Shown piece by piece: positions 33,663 to 41,317 of a stretch of 54,155 nucleotides of DNA. The notes beneath the pieces were generated by a model, which worked only from the letters and a program-made list of their open reading frames with translations, had not been told where the DNA came from and made no database searches. Position 1 is the stretch's first letter. Each line of letters starts with the position of its first letter. Source of the DNA: Flavobacteriia bacterium (GTDB lineage Bacteria > Bacteroidota > Bacteroidia > Flavobacteriales > Schleiferiaceae); the NCBI GenBank assembly GCA_013373425.1, contig JABXHW010000044.1, forward strand, positions 1-54,155. Direction: 5' to 3'. The position numbers and the translations under genes are program-made.

Positions 33663-34697
33663 CTATGCCTTGTTGAACCGTTTAGTTCGGCCCTCAGCGG
33701 CCCACTGCTTTCGAATTTCCTCTTGATCTTCTTCAGGTAAATGGATGATTTCCTGACATTCATCTGAACATGTGCCCTCGTACTTTTCAGCACATTCGTC
33801 ACACTGAATAAGTAGCAAGTTACACGCAACATTCGCACAGTTCGTATGCGTGTCGCACGGTTTGCCACATTGGTGACATCTAGAAATCACATCTTCAGAA
33901 ATGTGTTCACCAAGTCGATCGTCGAATACAAAGTTCTTCCCTTTGAACTTGTTGGGTAGTTCTTCCTCCTTAATCTGACGGGCATAGTCTATGATTCCGC
34001 CGTGAAGTTGGTTGACGTTTTCGAAGCCGTGGTGTTTCAGATAAGCACTGGTTTTCTCACAGCGAATTCCACCTGTACAATAAAGAAGAATAGGCTTGTC
34101 TTTTTGGTCTTTGAGCTTGTCGAGCACCTCTGGTAGCTCTTCACGGAAGGTTTCCGCATCAGGAAGAACTGCGCCATCAAAGTGACCAATTTCGCTCTCG
34201 TAGTGATTTCGCATATCCACCACGATTGCATCACCGGCCTCCATGAGTTCATTCCACTCCTTCGCAGTGAGATGTCGGCCTACGTTTGTAACGTCATATT
34301 CGGTATCTGGAAGTCCGTCCGCTACAATTTGCTTTCGAACTTTCACCATCAGTTTTAAGAACGACTTGCCATCGTCCTCTACTGCGATCTTAAAAGGAAC
34401 ATCTTTGAACTCTTCGAAGGCGTATAGCTCCTTTACGAACTGATCCCAATTGTGCTCTGGAACATTCATTTGAGCATTAATTCCTTCGCGTGCGATGTAG
34501 ATTCGACCCAAGCAATTTAAGTCGTCCCACATGGCATAAAGTCGGTCGCGCATCCCTTCAACATCTTCAATAATCACATATCGGTAGAAGGAAACAGTGC
34601 GACGTGTAAAGTCTTCAGCATCAAGACGCTGTTGAAGCTCTTCTCTGCTGTAGCGATTGTACAAGAAACGTTTTTTCTTCTTTGGTGATTCTTCCAT
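33663..34697 (-). CDS. trhO: tRNA uridine-5-oxyacetic-acid pathway hydroxylase TrhO (rhodanese family)
   Basis: TrhO (YceA) makes 5-hydroxyuridine at the tRNA wobble position using O2. The 344-aa protein has the N-terminal ferredoxin-like domain, the rhodanese domain with the Cys-containing loop [10 protein letters not shown] (Cys207 and Cys213), and a C-terminal Cys-rich region of CxxC-type pairs ([21 protein letters not shown]) likely to bind zinc. The start is ATG 34697: a -7 box at 34719-34726 places the RNA start after the alternative TTG at 34721. Confidence 0.9.
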   Translation of the reverse strand: MEESPKKKKRFLYNRYSREELQQRLDAEDFTRRTVSFYRYVIIEDVEGMRDRLYAMWDDLNCLGRIYIAREGINAQMNVPEHNWDQFVKELYAFEEFKDVPFKIAVEDDGKSFLKLMVKVRKQIVADGLPDTEYDVTNVGRHLTAKEWNELMEAGDAIVVDMRNHYESEIGHFDGAVLPDAETFREELPEVLDKLKDQKDKPILLYCTGGIRCEKTSAYLKHHGFENVNQLHGGIIDYARQIKEEELPNKFKGKNFVFDDRLGEHISEDVISRCHQCGKPCDTHTNCANVACNLLLIQCDECAEKYEGTCSDECQEIIHLPEEDQEEIRKQWAAEGRTKRFNKA

Positions 34698-34718
34698 GAC
34701 CGTCTCAATTTGAGAGTG

Positions 34719-34726
34719 CAAAGGTA
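34719..34726 (-). promoter_or_regulatory. -7 box for trhO
   Basis: The minus strand reads TACCTTTG, an exact match, predicting a leader of about 15 nt to ATG 34697. It overlaps the alternative TTG start. Confidence 0.55.
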
Positions 34727-35023
34727 CTGCTATTCTTTAGGAAAACACTGATGAAAGTCATGTGAGGAAGGTGGACTAGTGGAGAACTGGATGGCTGGAC
34801 AACTGGACAACTGGACAACTGGATGCCTGGAATGCTGGAGGACTAGATAACTGGAGGATTGGAGTGTTGGGCAGAGAGCGGATGGAGGGCTGGGTTGCTA
34901 GAGTACAAGACGAATAAACAGATGTAAAGACAATACGGAGGGAGGGTGGAGGTTACATAGGGAAGTAGACGATCTACCTACGTGTTCACCTGCTCACGTG
35001 CAAGCTTGCCCATGTGAATGCTT
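34727..35023. repeat. Low-complexity G-rich tandem tract with CTGGACAA repeats
   Basis: Between trhO and the second 187-bp element lies about 200 bp of degenerate TGGA-rich units. At 34795-34818 the unit CTGGACAA is repeated three times exactly, followed by CTGGATGC. The tract then fades through GGAGG-rich sequence to about 34960. It is unlikely to be coding. Confidence 0.7.
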
Positions 35024-35210
35024 GCCCGGGGCGCGTACCCGCGACCCCGCTATCAAGTTATTAAGAGAGATTCCAGTAGCCGGAGGATAAACGTTTACTT
35101 TCGGCTTCAAATAAATTTTTGCGTGATTCACGCAATTGCCTGATGAGATTCGGACTTTCGGAATTAGAATGCCGAACTTAATCTCGGGGCAGCGGGAGCT
35201 GGCCCCGGGC
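35024..35210. repeat. 187-bp inverted-repeat-bounded element, copy 2
   Basis: It has the same length and orientation as copy 1. The right 25-bp arm (35186-35210) is identical to copy 1. The left arm (35024-35048) has six changes that leave about 19 of 25 positions complementary. Internal features are the TAAACGTTTA palindrome, now enclosed by AGCCG/CGGCT, a perfect TGCGTGATTCACGCA hairpin, and TGCCGAACTTAATCTC before the right arm. Both copies are followed by ATTA. Located between the divergent trhO and threonine dehydrogenase genes. Confidence 0.85.
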
Positions 35211-35342
35211 ATTACGCACCCCAGGTCCATGCCCCCACGAACCAACACTTGCACGCTCGAACCAACGTTCCTGCGCATGCTCGACTGCACGCCTTCACTT
35301 ACAGACTACCTCAAGCCCACACCCCCTTCCGCCCTTCCCTCG
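35211..35342. other. Intergenic spacer before the threonine dehydrogenase promoter
   Basis: About 130 bp of C-rich sequence between repeat copy 2 and the promoter. Short frames here have no protein-like features. Confidence 0.4.
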
Positions 35343-35372
35343 TTGCAACATCACTCAAGTTGAATATCTTTG
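35343..35372 (+). promoter_or_regulatory. Promoter of the threonine dehydrogenase gene
   Basis: A TTG -33 (35343-35345), a 19-nt spacer and an exact -7 box TATCTTTG (35365-35372). It predicts a start near 35379 and a leader of about 15 nt. Confidence 0.78.
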
Positions 35373-35393
35373 CCGCGCTTAACCCACGCAACT

Positions 35394-36347
35394 ATGAAGG
35401 ATGTAATTCTTGTACTTGGAGCTTCTGGCCAAATTGGGACAGAACTCGTGTTGAATCTTCGTCAGACTTACGGTGATTCCAATGTGATTGCTTCAGACAT
35501 TAAAGATGCACATCCCGATGTGATGGCTTCGGGTCCGTTTGAGTCCATCAATGTGATGGACGGTAACCGAATTGCCGAAGTAGTAGATAAGTACAAGGTC
35601 ACTCAGGTATATCACTTGGTGGCTATGTTGTCTGCAACAGCTGAGCGAATGCCTGAGAAGGGTTGGGCACTTAACATGGAAAGCCTTTTCCATGTCCTCA
35701 ACTTGGCTAAAGACGGCAAAATTCAGAAGGTGTACTGGCCAAGTTCAATTGCGTGCTTCGGACCAAACACCCCTAAACAGAATACTCCACAACACACGAT
35801 TATGGAGCCTTCTACGGTGTATGGAATTTCGAAGCAAGCCGGAGAGCAATGGTGCAATTACTACCATCACAAGTATGGTGTTGATGTTCGCTCCATCCGC
35901 TACCCTGGAATTATTTCATGGAAGAGCGAACCCGGTGGAGGAACAACAGATTATGCAGTGGAGATTTACTACGAAGCCTTGAGAAAAGGTGAGTATACCA
36001 GCTTCCTCGATAAAGGGACAATGCTTCCTATGATGTACATGCCTGACGCGATTCGGGCGACTATCGGCCTTATGGATGCAGAAGCGGAGAAAGTGAAGGT
36101 TCGGACGAGCTACAATTTGGCAGGAATCTCATTTGCCCCAGAGCATGTAGCTGAGTCTATCCAGAAGTTCATCCCAGATTTTAAATTGGATTTTGAGCCC
36201 GATTTCCGTCAGCAAATTGCCAACTCTTGGCCACAAATCATCGACGATACTGCTGCACGCACAGATTGGGGATGGGCACATGAATACGACCTCGATAAAA
36301 TGACCGAGGACATGCTGAAAAATCTGAAAGTAAAGTTGGGGCTATAA
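35394..36347 (+). CDS. tdh: L-threonine 3-dehydrogenase, SDR/epimerase type
   Basis: A 317-aa extended SDR most like the flavobacterial NAD-dependent L-threonine 3-dehydrogenases, which oxidise threonine to 2-amino-3-ketobutyrate. Motifs are LGASGQIG (8-15), SSIACFG, and YGISKQAGE with the catalytic Tyr and Lys. YPGIISWKSEPGGGTTDYAVE and FAPEHVAE are blocks I associate with this subgroup rather than with sugar epimerases. The start is ATG 35394, behind the promoter; an earlier ATG at 35370 falls inside the -7 box. No 2-amino-3-ketobutyrate ligase gene is adjacent. Confidence 0.85.
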   Translation: MKDVILVLGASGQIGTELVLNLRQTYGDSNVIASDIKDAHPDVMASGPFESINVMDGNRIAEVVDKYKVTQVYHLVAMLSATAERMPEKGWALNMESLFHVLNLAKDGKIQKVYWPSSIACFGPNTPKQNTPQHTIMEPSTVYGISKQAGEQWCNYYHHKYGVDVRSIRYPGIISWKSEPGGGTTDYAVEIYYEALRKGEYTSFLDKGTMLPMMYMPDAIRATIGLMDAEAEKVKVRTSYNLAGISFAPEHVAESIQKFIPDFKLDFEPDFRQQIANSWPQIIDDTAARTDWGWAHEYDLDKMTEDMLKNLKVKLGL

Positions 36348-36348
36348 T

Positions 36349-36837
36349 CTAGCGCTCAATTACAGCTTCTACTTGCGCATTGATTTGCTGACCGCCGAAG
36401 TTGATGCTTTGATTCGATCTCAAAATCATCCGCGTATCCGTCCAACCAAGAATGCCATATCGCGTGGTTTCCCCTTGCTCGGTCACAATGATGGAATCGC
36501 GTCCTTTAAGAACCCAAGTGCCTTGACCTGATTGAGAGTATGGGATTTCGAAATCCTGACCTGCACTAACTTCAACGGTTGCTGAAGCATTGTAATCTAC
36601 CTCCTGTGGTTCAAGGGTGAAGTCGAAGTATGAGCCCGGATCAATCGTTGCACCTGTGGTGACGAAAGGAACAGTTTGACCGAACACGGAAATGGTCCCA
36701 GAAGCGTCAATGTCGGTCAGGTTCCAACGACCTGACATTTGTTCTTCATTCGTTGGTTCGTCTTCTTCCCTAGAACACGATGCCAAAATGGCCACTGAGA
36801 GAAGGGCTGCACTGATCTGGATAAAGCGACGCGTCAT
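36349..36837 (-). CDS. Lipocalin-like lipoprotein
   Basis: A 162-aa lipoprotein with a lipobox (ILASC, Cys21) and an acidic stretch after the Cys. The mature domain starts SGRWNLTDI and continues as beta strands (GTWVLKGRDSIIV, TRMILRSNQ), as in small lipocalin-like proteins of Bacteroidota. The ligand is unknown. Its stop is 1 bp from the converging threonine dehydrogenase stop. It has its own -7 box, 17-24 nt upstream. Confidence 0.72.
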   Translation of the reverse strand: MTRRFIQISAALLSVAILASCSREEDEPTNEEQMSGRWNLTDIDASGTISVFGQTVPFVTTGATIDPGSYFDFTLEPQEVDYNASATVEVSAGQDFEIPYSQSGQGTWVLKGRDSIIVTEQGETTRYGILGWTDTRMILRSNQSINFGGQQINAQVEAVIER

Positions 36838-36853
36838 AGCTCAAAGGTTTTCT

Positions 36854-36861
36854 CAAAGGTA
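36854..36861 (-). promoter_or_regulatory. -7 box for the lipocalin-like gene
   Basis: The minus strand reads TACCTTTG, an exact TAnnTTTG match, with a predicted leader of about 10 nt. The box lies between the lipoprotein and metallophosphoesterase genes. Confidence 0.45.
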
Positions 36862-36867
36862 ACTGTT

Positions 36868-38130
36868 TCAGGTATTTGATTTACGTCTCAACTCAAAGAC
36901 CGTAATCTCAGGCCAAATGCCTACTCTTCCTGGGAAAGCTAGGTAACCAAACCCTCGATTCACGTAGAGGAATCGGTCGTTCTCTTGGTACAGGCCAGCC
37001 CATTTCGGATAACGGAGTCTAATCGGACTAAATTTTATCACCCCAGGGATTTCGATACCGAATTGCATACCGTGTGTATGTCCAGATAGAGTGAGATGAA
37101 CCTTCTTTGGGTGTACCTTCACCTTCTTGTCGAAGTGAGTTGGATCGTGACTCATCAATATCTTGAAATCATCTTCATCCACATCTTTGATAGCATCTTC
37201 AAGCTTACCTTCCGTATGAAAACCTTCACCCCAGTTCTCTACGCCCATCAAGGTAATATGCTGTCCGTCTTTTTCAAGTCTAACAGCCTCATTCCGCAAG
37301 TTGCGATAGCCCATTTCATCTTCTTGGATTCGCACTAGTTTCTCTACATCCGCCTGAGCGAGTCGTTCGTTTTCATCTTCGTCCTCCGACCAAGTTCTGT
37401 ACGTCGCATAGTCATGATTGCCCAAGACACAATATTGTCCATAAGGCGCTTTGATCGAGCCAAAAAGGTCTTTCCAATCGTGAATCTCCTTGGATTCAAT
37501 ATTTACCATGTCCCCCGTGAAGAGAAAGAGGTCGGTTTCCTGTGCCTTGATGAGGTCGACACCGTACTTTATCTTCTCGTAATTGTCGAAAGACCCACAA
37601 TGGATGTCACTCACTTGGGTAATGGTGAATCCGTCGAAAGCTTCTGGTAAATCGTCAAACTCAATGGTCTTTTTTATGACCCTAAAATTGTACTTCCCCT
37701 TCCAAATTCCATGTACGACTCCCACCATTGGTATAGCGGCAAGTCCGATGGCGATATTGTGAATGAATCGTCTTCTCCCAGGTAAGATGGGTTCGCCAAG
37801 TGCGCGTCTCTCAGGCGCAGTTTTATAGCGGAGTAAGGCCACGATTCCACGCCAAATATCCTCACCAATAAGAAAAGCCAGGACGATGAACTTCGGAACA
37901 TACCATATCATCAAGATGGTCACGAAGCCATTCACCACCTTTCGAGGTTGATTGGCGCGATCAAATTGAGTTAGGGTGTAAATCATATAGATATACCCCG
38001 AGATGCTGATCGCCCAATACAGGATTCGGATCCAGCGATTGCTGAACACCTTCTTGAAGCTCTGATACGCATAGAGGTCCATCCCGAATAGGACGAGTAA
38101 GGTGATGGTAAAGACTAAATAGGGACCCAT
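36868..38130 (-). CDS. Membrane-anchored metallophosphoesterase
   Basis: A 420-aa calcineurin-like phosphoesterase. The N-terminal 150 residues hold three or four membrane segments. The catalytic domain follows: SDIHCG (174-179), TGDMVN (205-210), GNHDY (237-241) and SGHTHGMQFG near 350. These supply the two-metal site. This is the YkuE/YaeI-like arrangement, some members of which act on lipid precursors at the membrane. The substrate is not deducible. It is divergent from the histidine kinase gene. Confidence 0.87.
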   Translation of the reverse strand: MGPYLVFTITLLVLFGMDLYAYQSFKKVFSNRWIRILYWAISISGYIYMIYTLTQFDRANQPRKVVNGFVTILMIWYVPKFIVLAFLIGEDIWRGIVALLRYKTAPERRALGEPILPGRRRFIHNIAIGLAAIPMVGVVHGIWKGKYNFRVIKKTIEFDDLPEAFDGFTITQVSDIHCGSFDNYEKIKYGVDLIKAQETDLFLFTGDMVNIESKEIHDWKDLFGSIKAPYGQYCVLGNHDYATYRTWSEDEDENERLAQADVEKLVRIQEDEMGYRNLRNEAVRLEKDGQHITLMGVENWGEGFHTEGKLEDAIKDVDEDDFKILMSHDPTHFDKKVKVHPKKVHLTLSGHTHGMQFGIEIPGVIKFSPIRLRYPKWAGLYQENDRFLYVNRGFGYLAFPGRVGIWPEITVFELRRKSNT

Positions 38131-38229
38131 TGGTTGTGATTTGCGATAGATGAACGCGAAGTTAGCGCAATTGTTTCCGCTTGCCGCCGTTGCTAAGCTG
38201 AACTCAATATTATCACGTACTTTTCGGAC

Positions 38230-39387
38230 ATGAGTAAAGTGGATTTTTACCGGAACAAGAACACCTGGAAGCTCGTCCTCTTTGTGTTTGCACTTCTAAT
38301 CGGTGCCGGTACACTTTGGTACACAGAGTCTTTTCTTCAAGAACTTCGTGAAGAAGAGGAAGACTCGGTTGAAATATGGGCTCAAGCGTTTCGACTCATC
38401 GCGGCGGATGCTGCTACGGGCGACTTGAGTTTGTACGCAAAGATCCTCGAAGGGAATAATACCATCCCGATTATCATCACTGATGGCGACGGCAATGTAA
38501 TCACCTATAATAACCTCGATTCAGCGAAAGCCCTTCGTCCGGGTTATGTGAAGTCGTTGATTCCGAGAATGGCAGAGGAAAACGAACCCATTGTCATAGA
38601 GTTCGGATCCGGACAAAAGAATATCGCTTACTATCAAGAATCCATTTTGCTTACCCAATTGAGAATCTATCCGTGGGTGCTACTCGGTGTAATCGGACTA
38701 TTTGTTGGCATCGCATATCTAGCATTTAGTTCGGCAAGAAGAACGGAGCAAGAGCGCGTTTGGAGTGGAATGGCAAAAGAAACTGCCCATCAAATCGGAA
38801 CTCCATTGAGTTCGATGTTGGGATGGATAGAATTACTTCGCGCGCAAGGTGCAGATGAAACAGCCTTGACAGAAATGGGGAAGGATGTCAACCGACTCGA
38901 GACAATCACAGCGCGCTTCTCTAAAATTGGATCTATCCCAGAATTGAAGAATGAAGACATTAGCGATGTACTCACTGAATCGACAGATTATCTGAGAGCG
39001 CGAACAAGTAATAAAATTGATATCGACCTTCAGATTCCGGAGGACGAGTTCATCGTTCCTATCAATCGCCAATTGTTTAGTTGGGTGATTGAAAACCTAA
39101 TAAGAAACGCTATTGACGCGATTGATGGTCAGGGTTCAATCAAGCTAGAATTAACAGAAGCGGGCAAGTATGTCAGAATCGATGTAACCGATACCGGTAA
39201 AGGACTTACTCGAAATCAATATAGAGCCATTTTCCGTCCGGGCTACACCACGAAACAGCGTGGATGGGGACTCGGACTCAGTCTTGCGCGTCGCATAGTA
39301 GAGGACTATCACAGTGGTAGGATTTATGTGGTTCGATCGGAGCTCGGACAAGGAACTACCTTTAGAATTCTGATTCCAACGGTGTAG
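38230..39387 (+). CDS. Sensor histidine kinase
   Basis: A 385-aa inner-membrane kinase with transmembrane helices at about 13-32 and 147-167 and a periplasmic sensor region of about 115 residues. The phosphoacceptor is His187 in ETAHQIGTPLS, a HisKA variant. The ATPase domain has NLIRNAIDAI, DTGKGL and GWGLGLSLARRIVEDY. No response regulator is adjacent, so the partner is encoded elsewhere. The stop is 2 bp before the hemW ATG, so it leads a four-gene operon. Confidence 0.92.
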   Translation: MSKVDFYRNKNTWKLVLFVFALLIGAGTLWYTESFLQELREEEEDSVEIWAQAFRLIAADAATGDLSLYAKILEGNNTIPIIITDGDGNVITYNNLDSAKALRPGYVKSLIPRMAEENEPIVIEFGSGQKNIAYYQESILLTQLRIYPWVLLGVIGLFVGIAYLAFSSARRTEQERVWSGMAKETAHQIGTPLSSMLGWIELLRAQGADETALTEMGKDVNRLETITARFSKIGSIPELKNEDISDVLTESTDYLRARTSNKIDIDLQIPEDEFIVPINRQLFSWVIENLIRNAIDAIDGQGSIKLELTEAGKYVRIDVTDTGKGLTRNQYRAIFRPGYTTKQRGWGLGLSLARRIVEDYHSGRIYVVRSELGQGTTFRILIPTV

Positions 39388-39389
39388 AC

Positions 39390-40514
39390 ATGAGTGGCAT
39401 TTACCTTCACATTCCCTTTTGTCGGAGAGCATGTCACTATTGCGATTTCCACTTTTCAACTTCGTTCAAAACCTATGATGGTGTTGTAGAATCCATCCTG
39501 AAGGAGCTCGAGCATTGGTCGGCCGCATGGCATGCGCCTATTCAAACCATCTACTTCGGTGGAGGCACGCCGAGTACTTTGACGAAAGAAGATCTAGGCA
39601 AGATTCTGTCGGTGATACGTGAGAAATTCGAGGTAGAGCCCGCGGCTGAAATAACCCTAGAAGCAAATCCAGAAGATATCCATCCAAGTCTGCTTCAGGC
39701 CTGGAAAGAGTTGGGGGTGAATCGACTCAGTATGGGGGTTCAATCCTTCTTCGAAGACGAGTTGCTTTGGATGAATCGGAATCATTCTGCTGAGAAATCG
39801 AAAACTTCGGTGAAGCAGGCACAAGATGCCGGATTTGAGAATATCACTATTGATTTGATGTACGGTCTGCCTGTCTCAAGCTCAACAAGGTGGCAAGAGA
39901 ATGTGGAATCGGCCATAGCGCTGAACGTCCCTCATTTGTCGGCTTACGCCCTGACTGTAGAGGAGCGCACAGCCCTTTATCATCAAATTAAAAAGGGTGA
40001 GTTGAGAGAACCGAGCGAAGAGGAGGCCCATGATCAATTCATCTTCCTTCGCCGTGCTCTGCTAAATGCGGGATTTGAACATTATGAAATCTCTAACTTC
40101 GCTAAGCCCGGCTGGCGCAGTGTGCACAATGGCAACTATTGGAACGGGGTACCTTACTTGGGTATTGGTCCTGGAGCGCATGGCTACGACGGGGATGTGA
40201 GAAGGATGAACATTGCCAACAACGCACAATATGTGAACTTGATAAAGCGGGAAGAATCTTGGTTCGAAACAGAGCTGCTTTCAGTTCAAGATCGCTTTAA
40301 CGAATTGACCATGACACACCTTCGAAAAGCAGAAGGAATCTCTTTGGAAGAAGTTCAGGTCCGATTTGGTGACGACTATAAAAAGCACTTGATGGAGTCA
40401 GCTCAATCTGCAATTGACAAGGGCTGGTTAGAGTGGAAGGGAGATCGACTAACGCTCACAGAAGACGGAATTTTCTTCGCAGACGGAATCACAGTTGACC
40501 TGATGGAGGCATGA
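39390..40514 (+). CDS. hemW: Radical SAM heme chaperone HemW
   Basis: A 374-aa radical SAM protein. The cluster motif is CRRACHYC (Cys11, Cys15, Cys18), preceded by YLHIPF, the HemW form rather than the HemN form. GGGTPS (SAM-binding) and GPGAHGY follow. HemW binds heme and helps insert it into respiratory enzymes; it is often mislabelled coproporphyrinogen dehydrogenase. Second in a tight operon; the next ATG overlaps its stop by 4 bp (ATGA). Confidence 0.93.
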   Translation: MSGIYLHIPFCRRACHYCDFHFSTSFKTYDGVVESILKELEHWSAAWHAPIQTIYFGGGTPSTLTKEDLGKILSVIREKFEVEPAAEITLEANPEDIHPSLLQAWKELGVNRLSMGVQSFFEDELLWMNRNHSAEKSKTSVKQAQDAGFENITIDLMYGLPVSSSTRWQENVESAIALNVPHLSAYALTVEERTALYHQIKKGELREPSEEEAHDQFIFLRRALLNAGFEHYEISNFAKPGWRSVHNGNYWNGVPYLGIGPGAHGYDGDVRRMNIANNAQYVNLIKREESWFETELLSVQDRFNELTMTHLRKAEGISLEEVQVRFGDDYKKHLMESAQSAIDKGWLEWKGDRLTLTEDGIFFADGITVDLMEA

Positions 40515-41317
40515 AAAAACTAACTTGGATACTATTAACGCTAACAGCTTGTAATCAGGCGGTAGACACAAAAGACGAAATGCAATTCGAATTCACTAGA
40601 AACGGAAATACATATACAGCAGCGTTTGACAATTTTCACGACTTAAGCATTCCTATTGATACCAACGGTCCTTTGGCTTGGTACCTTGATCAACCCGAAA
40701 TTGAAGCGGTTCGAGATGAGAACTGGGTAGGGGTTGTGGCTGAAGGTGGTTCTGTGAATTTTCGAAATATTCACTTCAATCCCCACGGACACGGAACGCA
40801 TACGGAAGGGCCAGGTCACGTAGAACCCACAGTGCACTCTATTGATAGAGCCGTAAAGAGCTACCATGCATTCGCAACTGTGATTACAGTTCAGCCAGAA
40901 GTCCTAGAGAATGGCGATCAGGTTATAACTTGGGATATGCTCAAAGCGGTGGTTGAATCCCACAAACCAGAAGCGGTTATTATTCGATCCAGCGATGAAG
41001 ATCGCAGACACAAGAATTGGTCGAATACAAATCCTACGTATCTTCAAGCCGCTGCTGCTAAAGAACTGGCGAATCACAATGTCCTTCACATATTGATTGA
41101 CCTTCCTTCGGTGGATCGTGAACAAGATGAAGGTAGACTCGAAGCGCATAAAGCGTTTTGGAATATCCCTGCGGATATTCGAATGGAAGCAACAATTACA
41201 GAGCTCATTCATGTACCTTCAGAAGTGAAAGACGGATTGTACTTATTGAATTTGCAAATCGGGCCGTTCGTTAATGACGCAGCTCCAAGCCGGCCTATTA
41301 TTTTCCCAATTGAATGA
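40511..41317 (+). CDS. Cyclase-family (kynurenine formamidase-like) lipoprotein
   Basis: A 268-aa protein of the metal-dependent cyclase/arylformamidase family. The metal motif is HGHGTHTEGPGH, with Glu where many relatives have Asp. The N-terminus (LLTLTACNQ) is a lipoprotein signal, so it should be membrane-attached outside the cytoplasm, unlike cytosolic kynurenine formamidases. It overlaps hemW and the next gene by 4 bp each, indicating coupled translation. The reaction is unknown. Confidence 0.82.
   Translation: MKKLTWILLTLTACNQAVDTKDEMQFEFTRNGNTYTAAFDNFHDLSIPIDTNGPLAWYLDQPEIEAVRDENWVGVVAEGGSVNFRNIHFNPHGHGTHTEGPGHVEPTVHSIDRAVKSYHAFATVITVQPEVLENGDQVITWDMLKAVVESHKPEAVIIRSSDEDRRHKNWSNTNPTYLQAAAAKELANHNVLHILIDLPSVDREQDEGRLEAHKAFWNIPADIRMEATITELIHVPSEVKDGLYLLNLQIGPFVNDAAPSRPIIFPIE

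Noticed and set aside
34795-34824. Possible CRISPR array
   Set aside because: The repeats are 8 bp and contiguous with no spacers; no cas genes are present.
34994-35290. 98-codon minus-strand frame across repeat copy 2
   Set aside because: It spans the repeat boundary and flanks, and the matching region of copy 1 is not open in the same frame.
35394-36347. UDP-glucose 4-epimerase
   Set aside because: The fold is shared, but the internal blocks fit the SDR-type threonine dehydrogenases better and no sugar-nucleotide genes are adjacent.
39390-40514. Coproporphyrinogen III dehydrogenase HemN
   Set aside because: The protein is shorter and has the HemW-type N-terminus and cluster motif context.
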